From an uncultured Microbacteriaceae bacterium (lineage in GTDB: Bacteria; Actinomycetota; Actinomycetes; Actinomycetales; Microbacteriaceae), in NCBI GenBank assembly GCA_934661165.1, contig CAKUJB010000050.1:1-10745 (forward strand): 10,745 nt of DNA, written 5' to 3'. Shown in pieces: positions 1-7,133 of the stretch. The notes below the pieces were generated by a model. That model did not search any database. It saw only the letters and a program-made list of their open reading frames with translations, and was not told the origin of the DNA. How positions within the stretch are numbered: the stretch's first letter is position 1; every line of letters starts with the position of its first letter. The position numbers were made by a program, and so were the translations under genes.

Positions 1-2
1 AC

Positions 3-1652
<1,650 letters not shown>

Positions 1653-1664
1653 CCCGGCGCACCT

Positions 1665-1679
1665 GACCGAGCTCCGGTC
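1665..1679. terminator. Weak hairpin between convergent secA and Rv3235-family gene
   Basis: A 5-bp perfect stem (GACCG/CGGTC) with a 5-base loop fills most of the 27-base gap between the two stop codons. There is no T-tract on either strand. It could act as a small bidirectional terminator, but the stem is short enough to occur by chance in GC-rich DNA. Confidence 0.25.
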
Positions 1680-2114
1680 TCAGAGCAGGGCGATCTCGGT
1701 CGCGCGCCAGCGACCCTCGATGGCGACGAGCCGCATCGCGAGCGCGCGCGACCGCGCGGGCGTGCGGATGACGGTCACGCATTCGACGACATCGCAGGCG
1801 GGCCGCTCGATGTGGCTCGAGCCGAATGCGACGCGCGGCCAGATCGTCGTGCGCCCGGTGATCCCCCTCGCGCGGCGCTCGAGCGTGAGACGCCGCTCCA
1901 TCTTGGCGAGCACCTCCGGCTCGACCCAACGCGCGACCTGCTCGATGTCACGCGCGCCGATGATGATCTCGAAGACGCACCGCGTGAGGTTCTGCACGAG
2001 CGGTGCCGGGTCGGGCATCGACGCGGCACGGCGGCGTGGGTCCTCCGGGTCGTCGTCGACGATGCGCAGCTCGCTGCGAGCAGTGGCCGAGCGATGAACG
2101 GCAGGCAATGACAT
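1680..2114 (-). CDS. Rv3235-family protein of unknown function
   Basis: A 144-residue protein resembling the actinobacterial Rv3235 family, which is found near secA in this phylum and has no established function. After a low-complexity N-terminus come the family's two conserved blocks: LVQNLTRCVFEIIIGARDIEQ followed by VARWVEPEVLAKM, and a C-terminal segment CDVVECVTVIRTPARSRAL ending in GRWRATEIALL. No signal peptide or membrane helix is seen, so it is probably cytoplasmic. The ATG at 2114 is chosen because an AAGGGGGA Shine-Dalgarno lies just upstream (about nt 2118-2125). An in-frame TTG at 2174 would add 20 residues but has no comparable ribosome site. It is convergent with secA and divergent from the pdtaS-like kinase. 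Family assignment is from recalled motif pattern, not from a search. Confidence 0.8.
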   Translation of the reverse strand: MSLPAVHRSATARSELRIVDDDPEDPRRRAASMPDPAPLVQNLTRCVFEIIIGARDIEQVARWVEPEVLAKMERRLTLERRARGITGRTTIWPRVAFGSSHIERPACDVVECVTVIRTPARSRALAMRLVAIEGRWRATEIALL

Positions 2115-2213
2115 CGGTCCCCCTTGCACGAGGTCGGTGCGGGCGGCCACGGTGGCGACCGCACTGTCATGCAACCACGCGCATTCGGTATATCGGAGAG
2201 ATCGCGCTCGCGC

Positions 2214-2222
2214 TGTGGATAA
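2214..2222 (-). promoter_or_regulatory. Perfect DnaA-box nonamer (TTATCCACA) upstream of pdtaS-like gene
   Basis: The plus strand reads TGTGGATAA, whose complement is the classical DnaA box TTATCCACA. It lies 19 bases upstream of the kinase -10 hexamer and overlaps the position a -35 element would take. Only one copy was noticed here, so an origin is not suggested; a regulatory or titration site is possible. Function is inferred from sequence alone. Confidence 0.4.
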
Positions 2223-2241
2223 CTCCGCGGCCGGTGTCGAC

Positions 2242-2247
2242 TAGCCT
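2242..2247 (+). promoter_or_regulatory. -10 hexamer TAGCCT of leaderless pdtaS promoter
   Basis: TAGCCT is followed by exactly 6 bases and then the GTG start at 2254, so initiation at the usual distance would place the first transcribed base on the start codon. No TTGACA-like -35 is visible. No Shine-Dalgarno precedes the GTG, which agrees with a leaderless message. Confidence 0.6.
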
Positions 2248-2253
2248 GATGCG

Positions 2254-3762
2254 GTGTCGACCTTGAGCGATCTCGTCGAGGCGCATGGCCGCGCCAGCGC
2301 CGTCGACATCGAGTGGCTGCACCTGCTCCTCGCCGACTCGCAGCTCCTCGCCGACCTCGCCTTCGCCGACATCGTGCTCTGGGTGCCGACGCGCGACGAC
2401 GACTTCATCGCCGCGGCGCTCGCGCGGCCGTCCGGCGCGGCGACCCTGTTCTACCGCGATGTCGTCGGGCAGCGGATCAAGCCGATGTGGCGCCGCCAGG
2501 TCGAGGAGGCCTACCGTACGCGGCGCATCGTCGACACGGACGCCCCCGACTGGTACGGGGAGGCGGCGACGCACGTCCGCGCCGTGCCGGTCTTCCGTCG
2601 CCTCGGCTCCGGCGACGGTCCCGAGGTCTCGCCCGAGCCGATCGCGGTCGTGACGCGGCACTCGAACCTCTCCGACACGAGGACGCCGAGCCGCCAGGAG
2701 CTCACGTTCAACCAGTGCGCGAACGAGCTCTTCGACATGATCGCCGCCGGCACGTTCCCCGATCGGGACGCGCCGAGCGTCCCGCGGCGATTCGCCCCGC
2801 GGGCCTCGGACGGCCTCATCCGCGTCGACGTCGACGGCGATGTCGCCTTCGCGAGCCCGAATGCGCTGAGCGCCTTCAACCGCCTCGGCTTCGACGGCGA
2901 GCTCGAGGGGCAGTCACTGCCGGAGGTGACGACGGAGCTCATCGGCTCCCGCGCCGTCGTCGACGAAACGCTCCCGCTCGTCGTCACGGGGCGCGCGCCG
3001 TGGCGTGCCGACGTCGAGGCGCGCGGCGTCGTCATCGCGCTCCGGGCGATCCCGATCAAGAAGGAGCTCGAACGCGCCGGCGCGGTCATCCTCGTCCGTG
3101 ACGTCACGGAGGTGCGGCGGCAGGAGCGCGAGCTGCTCACGAAGGATGCGACGATCCGGGAGATCCACCACCGGGTCAAGAACAACCTGCAGACGGTCGC
3201 CTCGCTGCTGCGGATCCAGGCGCGGCGCACCCACAGCGACGAGGCGCGGGATGCGCTCAATCAGGCGATGCGGCGGGTCTCGGCGATCGCCGTCGTGCAC
3301 GACACGCTCTCCGAGGGCCTCAGCCAGAACGTCGACTTCGACGTCGTCTTCGAGCGCGTCCTGCTGCTCGTCGCGGAGGTCGCGGCGGGCGGCGGCACCC
3401 GCGTCCAGCCGAAGCTCAAGGGCACCTTCGGCGAGCTGCCGAGCGAGTACGCGACCCCGCTCGCGCTCGCCCTCACCGAGCTCGTGACGAATGCGGTGGA
3501 GCACGGGCTCGCCGGACGCACCGATGGCGAGGTGCTCATCATCGCGGAGCGCACGAGCGAGCTGCTCACGGTGAAGGTCCGCGACAACGGGGTCGGCCTC
3601 GGGGAGGGCAAGGTCGGCGCGGGGCTCGGCACGCAGATCGTGCGCACGCTCATCCAGGGCGAGCTCTCCGGCTCGATCGACTGGCACACGCTCGTCGGCA
3701 GCGGCACCGAGGTGACGATCGAGGTCCCGCTCACCTGGCTGCGGCGCAAGCGCCGAGACTGA
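2254..3762 (+). CDS. pdtaS: PdtaS-type sensor histidine kinase (HisKA_2 family)
   Basis: A 502-residue cytosolic histidine kinase closely resembling mycobacterial PdtaS (Rv3220c), which phosphorylates the ANTAR-domain RNA-binding antiterminator PdtaR. The opening MSTLSDLVEAHG and LLADLAFADIVLWVPT match that family. Order: GAF-like sensor domain (about 1-145), a PAS-like domain (about 180-290), the phosphoacceptor helix EIHHRVKNNLQTVASLLRIQ with H305/H306 (about 300-330), and a HATPase domain with N-box LTELVTNAVEHG (N413), G1 DNGVG (444-448), G2 GAGLGT (455-460) and a terminal SGTEVTIEVPL strand. No transmembrane helix is seen, as expected for this soluble kinase. The GTG start is supported by family alignment and the leaderless promoter 6 bases upstream. 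The partner response regulator is not in the window. Gene order, convergent with whiB1, matches mycobacteria. No missing catalytic residue. Confidence 0.93.
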   Translation: MSTLSDLVEAHGRASAVDIEWLHLLLADSQLLADLAFADIVLWVPTRDDDFIAAALARPSGAATLFYRDVVGQRIKPMWRRQVEEAYRTRRIVDTDAPDWYGEAATHVRAVPVFRRLGSGDGPEVSPEPIAVVTRHSNLSDTRTPSRQELTFNQCANELFDMIAAGTFPDRDAPSVPRRFAPRASDGLIRVDVDGDVAFASPNALSAFNRLGFDGELEGQSLPEVTTELIGSRAVVDETLPLVVTGRAPWRADVEARGVVIALRAIPIKKELERAGAVILVRDVTEVRRQERELLTKDATIREIHHRVKNNLQTVASLLRIQARRTHSDEARDALNQAMRRVSAIAVVHDTLSEGLSQNVDFDVVFERVLLLVAEVAAGGGTRVQPKLKGTFGELPSEYATPLALALTELVTNAVEHGLAGRTDGEVLIIAERTSELLTVKVRDNGVGLGEGKVGAGLGTQIVRTLIQGELSGSIDWHTLVGSGTEVTIEVPLTWLRRKRRD

Positions 3763-3777
3763 GCCAGCGAGACCTCG

Positions 3778-3807
3778 CGCCGCGTCGGGCGCGCCTCAGA
3801 CGCGGCG
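3778..3807. terminator. Bidirectional terminator-like inverted repeat between pdtaS and whiB1
   Basis: A 9-bp perfect inverted repeat (CGCCGCGTC at 3778-3786, GACGCGGCG at 3799-3807) with a 12-base loop lies between the two convergent stop codons. Neither side has a T-tract, so it may work as a GC-rich actinobacterial terminator or as a transcript 3'-end stabiliser. Placement makes it useful to both transcripts. Confidence 0.6.
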
Positions 3808-3809
3808 GC

Positions 3810-4058
3810 TCAGGAGGCGCGGCGCGCGCGAGCCGCGCGGCGCTTGAGCGCGCGGCGCTCGTCCTCCGAGAGGCCGCCCCACACGCCGGAGTCCTGGGAG
3901 GTGTCCAGGGCGTACTGCAGGCACATCTCGGTGACCGGGCAGGTCGCGCAGACGGCCTTCGCCTTCTCGATCTGGTCGACGGCGGGGCCGGTGTTGCCGA
4001 TCGGGAAGAAGAGCTCGGGGTCTGCGGTGAGGCACGCAGCCTTGTCACGCCAATCCAT
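3810..4058 (-). CDS. whiB1: WhiB-family iron-sulfur transcription factor WhiB1
   Basis: An 82-residue WhiB protein that, by family, carries a [4Fe-4S] cluster, binds region 4 of the primary sigma factor and responds to nitric oxide. The cluster ligands are C9, C37, C40 and C46, the same positions as in M. tuberculosis WhiB1. The C-x2-C-x5-C core is followed by the G(V)WGGL turn (GVWGGL, 58-63), with W60 the residue contacting sigma, and a basic C-terminal tail (RRALKRRAARARRAS) that binds DNA. The N-terminus MDWRDKAACL is typical of WhiB1. ATG at 4058 has GGAG about 9 bases upstream, so it is not leaderless. Upstream DNA (4059-4186) shows no clear TANNNT for this strand at a leaderless distance, implying a longer 5' leader. 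It converges on pdtaS as in mycobacteria. WhiB1 rather than another paralogue is supported by cysteine spacing, length and synteny. Confidence 0.95.
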   Translation of the reverse strand: MDWRDKAACLTADPELFFPIGNTGPAVDQIEKAKAVCATCPVTEMCLQYALDTSQDSGVWGGLSEDERRALKRRAARARRAS

Positions 4059-4174
4059 CGGGTACTACTCCATTCAGTGTTGCGGTGCTCGACCGGGCGC
4101 GGAAAACCGGGCCGGGTCGGGATGACTTCCTGAGACCGCTCACTTCGTCGGGAGCCGGAAAATCTTGCGTCATC

Positions 4175-4180
4175 TAGAAT
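4175..4180 (+). promoter_or_regulatory. -10 hexamer TAGAAT of leaderless uORF promoter
   Basis: TAGAAT is a near-consensus -10 element. Six bases separate it from GTG at 4187, so the transcript should begin at that GTG. No recognisable -35 lies 16-18 bases upstream. The hexamer sits in the 202-base divergent region between whiB1 and the membrane-protein gene. Confidence 0.6.
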
Positions 4181-4186
4181 CTCACG

Positions 4187-4264
4187 GTGGTGGATTTCGG
4201 TCAACCACTTCTTTCGACCTCATCAGGACTTTCTCAGCACGCGTCGGACGGGATGGGTTTGTGA
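4187..4264 (+). CDS. Leaderless 25-codon upstream ORF coupled to membrane-protein gene
   Basis: From GTG at 4187 the frame reads 25 codons to TGA at 4262-4264. The peptide begins VVDFGQPLLSTS and ends SDGMGL; it is serine-rich (5 of 25) and has no run of one amino acid or cysteine pair of the kind used by known attenuators. The stop overlaps the GTG start of the downstream gene as GTGA, an arrangement that normally couples translation. Many codons are rare for GC-rich genomes (CTT three times, TCA twice, TCT, CCA, CAA, GGA, TTG), unlike all neighbouring genes. Start and promoter are seen in the sequence; expression and a regulatory role are inferred. It could also be an untranslated AT-richer leader with a chance open frame. 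Confidence 0.45.
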   Translation: MVDFGQPLLSTSSGLSQHASDGMGL

Positions 4265-4674
4265 CGGCACACGAAGCGGTGACACCCGATCCCGGGCACC
4301 CCGCGGTGAGGACGCTCATCGCCATCCTCTTCCTCGAGGCGGCCATGGTCGCCGCCGGCACGATCCTCATCGTCATCGGCGGCTTCGAGTCCCGGTTCAC
4401 GCCGTTGACGATCGCGCTCGTCGTGACGGGCGCGCTCGTGACGCTCGGGGTCGCATTCCTCGGCATGGGACTCGTCCGGCGGCGTCGGCGCATGCTCGGC
4501 GGCGTGCTCACCTGGCAGGTGCTCCAGCTCGGCTGCTCGATCCTCGGCTTCCAGGGCTGGCTCGGTCCGGAATGGCTCGGCTGGGCCCTCCTCGTCCCCG
4601 CGATCGGCGGTGTCGTGCTGTGCCTGTCGCGACCGGTCGTCGCCGTGTACGGCGGCGAGCCGAAGGGCCACTGA
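4261..4674 (+). CDS. Small four-helix integral membrane protein, function unknown
   Basis: A 137-residue protein not recognised as a named family. After a polar N-terminus (MTAHEAVTPDPGHPAVR) come four predicted membrane helices: about 17-40 (from TLIAILFLEAAMVAAG), 46-69 (LTIALVVTGALVTLGVAF), 78-97 (GGVLTWQVLQLGCSILGF) and 104-126 (WLGWALLVPAIGGVVLCLS). A positively charged loop RRRRR between helices 2 and 3 would lie in the cytoplasm. The C-terminus is short and polar. GTG at 4261 is the first start codon in this frame downstream of the predicted transcript start, and its only ribosome-site candidate is the weak GGGATGGG, so translation probably depends on the overlapping upstream ORF. An in-frame TTG at 4165 lies upstream of the predicted transcript start and is rejected. 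It converges on the bcp gene with a 6-base gap. It is probably monocistronic. Confidence 0.75.
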   Translation: MTAHEAVTPDPGHPAVRTLIAILFLEAAMVAAGTILIVIGGFESRFTPLTIALVVTGALVTLGVAFLGMGLVRRRRRMLGGVLTWQVLQLGCSILGFQGWLGPEWLGWALLVPAIGGVVLCLSRPVVAVYGGEPKGH

Positions 4675-4680
4675 CCCGGG

Positions 4681-5169
4681 TCAGACCCCCAGCAGACGGC
4701 GGACGCGGCCGACGTGACCGGTCGCCTTGACGTTGTAAAGGGCGTGCTCGATACGACCTTCGGCGTCGATGACGAACGTCGAGCGGATGACACCCTCGTA
4801 CCATCTGCCGTAGTTCTGCTTGGGCCCCCAGGCCCCGTAGTCGGCGAGCACCTCATGCTCGGGGTCCGACAGGAGCGGGTAGCCGAGCGTGTCGCGGTCG
4901 GCGAAGCGGGCCTGCTTGTCGACATCGTCGGGGGAGATGCCGAGCACGGCGACGCCGGCGCCGGCGAGCGCGGCCTCCGAGTCCCGGAAGTCGCAGGCCT
5001 CGAGCGAGCAGCCCGGCGTCATCGCCTGCGGGTAGGCGAAGAGCACGACGCGGCGGCCCCGATAATCGGCGAGCCGCACCGTGCGTCCCGTCTGGTCCGG
5101 CAGCGCGAACTCGGGCGCAGTGTCGCCGGGGGCGAGGCGGGGCGGGGCGGGGTGCTCGGTCTGCATCAC
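4681..5169 (-). CDS. bcp: Bcp-type peroxiredoxin (thioredoxin-dependent thiol peroxidase)
   Basis: A 162-residue peroxiredoxin of the Bcp/PrxQ group, which reduces hydrogen peroxide and organic hydroperoxides in the cytoplasm with electrons from thioredoxin. The thioredoxin-like fold opens with APGDTAPEFALPDQTGRTV. The active-site segment YPQAMTPGCSLEACDFRD carries the peroxidatic C54 and, five residues on, the resolving C59 typical of Bcp. Ser replaces the usual Thr after C54, a mild variation. GISPDDVDKQARFADRDTLGYPLLSD and the RSTFVIDAEGRIEHALYNVKATGHV-type C-terminus also match the family. GTG at 5169 is immediately followed by ATG; the GTG is chosen because a TAGGGT hexamer precedes it by 6 bases, giving a leaderless message. 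It shares a short upstream region with the divergent tRNA-Lys promoter. Length is normal for the family. Confidence 0.93.
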   Translation of the reverse strand: MMQTEHPAPPRLAPGDTAPEFALPDQTGRTVRLADYRGRRVVLFAYPQAMTPGCSLEACDFRDSEAALAGAGVAVLGISPDDVDKQARFADRDTLGYPLLSDPEHEVLADYGAWGPKQNYGRWYEGVIRSTFVIDAEGRIEHALYNVKATGHVGRVRRLLGV

Positions 5170-5175
5170 CGATCC

Positions 5176-5181
5176 ACCCTA
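5176..5181 (-). promoter_or_regulatory. -10 hexamer TAGGGT of leaderless bcp promoter
   Basis: On the minus strand TAGGGT is followed by GGATCG and then GTG at 5169. The 6-base spacing places the transcript start on the start codon. No Shine-Dalgarno fits between them. Confidence 0.55.
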
Positions 5182-5219
5182 TGGGGCGCCTCGACTGGAA
5201 GCGCGGCCCGCCGGGATGG

Positions 5220-5225
5220 TAGACT
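5220..5225 (+). promoter_or_regulatory. -10 hexamer TAGACT for tRNA-Lys
   Basis: TAGACT lies 44 bases upstream of the tRNA, allowing a 5' leader of roughly 38 bases for RNase P to remove. No TTGACA-like element occurs at the normal distance; TCGACT at 5191-5196 is 23 bases away, which is too far. Confidence 0.5.
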
Positions 5226-5269
5226 TGCTCCTCGGTCCGACGGGGATCTCACGAAGTCCGGCGGATCAT

Positions 5270-5341
5270 GCACCTCTAGCTCAATGGCAGAGCAACTGAC
5301 TCTTAATCAGTGGGTTCCGGGTTCGAGTCCCGGGGGGTGTA
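5270..5341 (+). tRNA. tRNA-Lys (anticodon CTT)
   Basis: A complete 72-base cloverleaf: acceptor arm 5270-5276 with 5334-5340, D arm GCTC/GAGC, anticodon stem ACTGA/TCAGT with loop CTCTTAA (anticodon CTT at 5302-5304), five-base variable loop GGGTT, and T arm CCGGG/CCCGG around TTCGAGT. The discriminator is A5341. No CCA is encoded; CTG follows. The acceptor arm contains two G-U wobbles, including the terminal G1-U72 pair. The anticodon reads AAG, the lysine codon favoured in this GC-rich genome. Confidence 0.97.
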
Positions 5342-7133
5342 CTGACAGCGGGCCTGGTCGACGACCGGGCCCGTTCTCGTCGGCCCCGAGTCCTCGTCGC
5401 CCGAGCGGCGGCGTCCGCGGCGGCGCCGCCCGTCTGGGTCGCAGCGCCTCGAACGCCGCGCCGAGGCGCAGCAGCGCGGCATCGTCGTAGGCGCGCCCCG
5501 CGAAGGTGAGCCCGACCGGCATCCCGAGGTCGGCGAGCAGCCCCATCGGCACCGTCACGGTCGGGATGCCGAGGTGCCGGACGACGAGGTTGCCGTTGGC
5601 GACCCAGACGCCGTTGCGCCAGCCGAGCTCCGCGCTCGCGGCGTCGACGTCCATGTCGGCCGGCGCGACGTCGGCGACCGCGGGCCAGACGAGCGCGTCG
5701 AGCTCCGCCGCATCCATCCAGTCCTCGAGGTCGATGCGCCGCGTCGCCTCGAGCCCGCGGAGCCCGGTCGCCAGGTCGGCGAAGTCCTCGAGCCGCGTCC
5801 CGGGATGCGCGCGCACCCATTCGGGGTAGGCGGCGATGTCGTCGTCGAAGCCCGTGTAGCGGTCGGGCAGCGCCCCCGGCGGTGGCGGGAAGATCCGGGC
5901 GCCGTCGATCCCCGCGAGCCCGGCGAGCGCGGGATCGCCGTTGGCCGCGAGGAAGTCGTCCCATGCCCAGGCGCTGAGGTCGCGGATCTCGCGGTGCAGG
6001 TACGCGGGCGGGACGAGTCCGCGCGTCGCGATCGTCGGGGCGCCGGCCCGGTCGCCCTCGTAGTTCGTCACGACGGGGAGGTCGACCTCGACGACCACCG
6101 CGCCGGCGGCCTCGAGGTCCGCGCGAGCGCGAGCCCACAGCTCGAGGACGCTCGGCCGCGGGACGATGCGCTGCCCGGTCGGACCGCCGATGCCCGGCCG
6201 CGGCCCGGTCCCCGCGAGCGGGTCGGTCCCGAGATACATGCGGGGCACCCCGATGCGACGGCGGGCGAATGCGCGGCCGCCGCTCGCGCCGGGCTCGCCT
6301 CCCGCATTCCTCGCGCTCGCGAGCCCGGCCACCGCGTCGCGCGTGCGCGCGGCATCCGGCAGCGCGACCCACGGCTGCGCGCGCCAGAAGTCGCCCCGGG
6401 TCTCCGGGTCGGCGACGGCGATGACGGCGAGCACCTCGAAGAGGTCGGCCATCGAACGGGTGTGGGGGACGAGCACGTCCATCGTCGGGACGAGCGGCCA
6501 GGTGCCGCGGGTCGAGACGACGCCGCGGGACGGCGTGTACGCGCAGAGCGCGTTGTGCGAGGCGGGGCCCCGGCCGCTCGACCACGTCTCGCCGCCGAGG
6601 CCGAAGGCGGCGAGGCTCGCGGCCGTCGCGGTGCCGGAGCCGCTCGACGAGCCGGAGGCGAAGGGCGCGGTGAGGTACGCGGCCTGGTACGGGCTCTCGG
6701 CGCGGCCGTACAGCCCGCGCTGCATGCCGCCGTTGGCCATCGGCGGCATGTTCGTGAGTCCGAGGCAGATCGCGCCGCCGTCCCGGAGCCGGTCGATGAC
6801 CCAGGCGTCGCGCTGCGCGACGAGCTCGGCGAAGGCCGGGCTGCCCGCGGCGGCCGTAAGTCCACGGACGAGGTAGCTGTCCTTCGCGGTGTACGGGATG
6901 CCGTCGAGCGGGCCGCGCACGTCGCCCCGCGATCGGCGCGCGTCGGATGCCGCGGCCTCGGCGAGCGCCGCGGGGTTCTGGACGACGACCGAGTTGAGCG
7001 CCGTCGCCGTCCCGGGCGCGTCGTAGGCGGCAATGCGCGCGAGATGCGCCTCGACGAGCTCCACCGCCGTGACGCGGCCGTCCTCGAGGGCGCCGCGGAA
7101 CTCGGCGATCGTCGCCTCGGCGACCTCGATCAC
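5307..7133 (-). CDS. Amidase-signature family hydrolase
   Basis: A 608-residue amidase-signature enzyme, a family that hydrolyses amides or ureido groups with a Ser-Ser-Lys triad. The catalytic lysine is K84 in GIPYTAKDSYLVRG. The serine-rich loop ASGSSSGSGTATAAS (159-173) supplies the cis-Ser (S163 or S164). GGETWSSGRGPAS (180-192) aligns with the usual GTDTGGSIRIPA, so S186 is the likely nucleophile, although the flanking residues are atypical. The C-terminal NGNLVVRHLGIPTVTVPMG and GLTFAGRAYDDAALL blocks are normal for the family. GTG at 7133 overlaps the TGA of the upstream agmatine deiminase gene as GTGA, so the two are translationally coupled in one operon. The last ~28 residues are poorly conserved in character and read through the tRNA-Lys terminator and the antisense of the tRNA, where the stop lies. 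Substrate is unknown; N-carbamoylputrescine is a context-based guess. Confidence 0.88.
   Translation of the reverse strand: MIEVAEATIAEFRGALEDGRVTAVELVEAHLARIAAYDAPGTATALNSVVVQNPAALAEAAASDARRSRGDVRGPLDGIPYTAKDSYLVRGLTAAAGSPAFAELVAQRDAWVIDRLRDGGAICLGLTNMPPMANGGMQRGLYGRAESPYQAAYLTAPFASGSSSGSGTATAASLAAFGLGGETWSSGRGPASHNALCAYTPSRGVVSTRGTWPLVPTMDVLVPHTRSMADLFEVLAVIAVADPETRGDFWRAQPWVALPDAARTRDAVAGLASARNAGGEPGASGGRAFARRRIGVPRMYLGTDPLAGTGPRPGIGGPTGQRIVPRPSVLELWARARADLEAAGAVVVEVDLPVVTNYEGDRAGAPTIATRGLVPPAYLHREIRDLSAWAWDDFLAANGDPALAGLAGIDGARIFPPPPGALPDRYTGFDDDIAAYPEWVRAHPGTRLEDFADLATGLRGLEATRRIDLEDWMDAAELDALVWPAVADVAPADMDVDAASAELGWRNGVWVANGNLVVRHLGIPTVTVPMGLLADLGMPVGLTFAGRAYDDAALLRLGAAFEALRPRRAAPPRTPPLGRRGLGADENGPGRRPGPLSVHPPGLEPGTH
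5349..5373 (+). terminator. Intrinsic terminator downstream of tRNA-Lys
   Basis: An 11-bp stem with one G-U pair (CGGGCCTGGTC/GACCGGGCCCG) closes on a 3-base GAC loop and is followed by TTCTCGT, a weak T-rich tail. It begins 8 bases after the tRNA. The same DNA encodes the C-terminal end of the amidase on the other strand. Confidence 0.8.

Noticed and set aside
2115..2174. TTG at 2174 as start of the Rv3235-family gene
   Set aside because: ATG 2114 has a strong AAGGGGGA ribosome site; the extra 20 residues show no family feature.
2214..2222. Chromosomal replication origin
   Set aside because: Only one DnaA box was noticed and there is no AT-rich region, dnaA or dnaN nearby.
4165..4260. TTG at 4165 as start of the membrane protein (169 residues)
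   Set aside because: It lies upstream of the -10 hexamer and predicted transcript start, and the added residues are polar and unlike a membrane-protein N-terminus.
5191..5196. TCGACT as a -35 element for tRNA-Lys
   Set aside because: The spacer to TAGACT would be 23 bases, outside the usable range.
5170..5269. Integration site or mobile element next to tRNA-Lys
   Set aside because: No integrase, no duplicated tRNA 3' end and no composition change in the window; neighbours are ordinary chromosomal genes.
5281..6585. Second long minus-strand frame over the amidase ending in PGTRTRNPLIKSQLLCH
   Set aside because: Arg-rich shadow of the amidase; its end is the translated antisense of tRNA-Lys, a common false protein.
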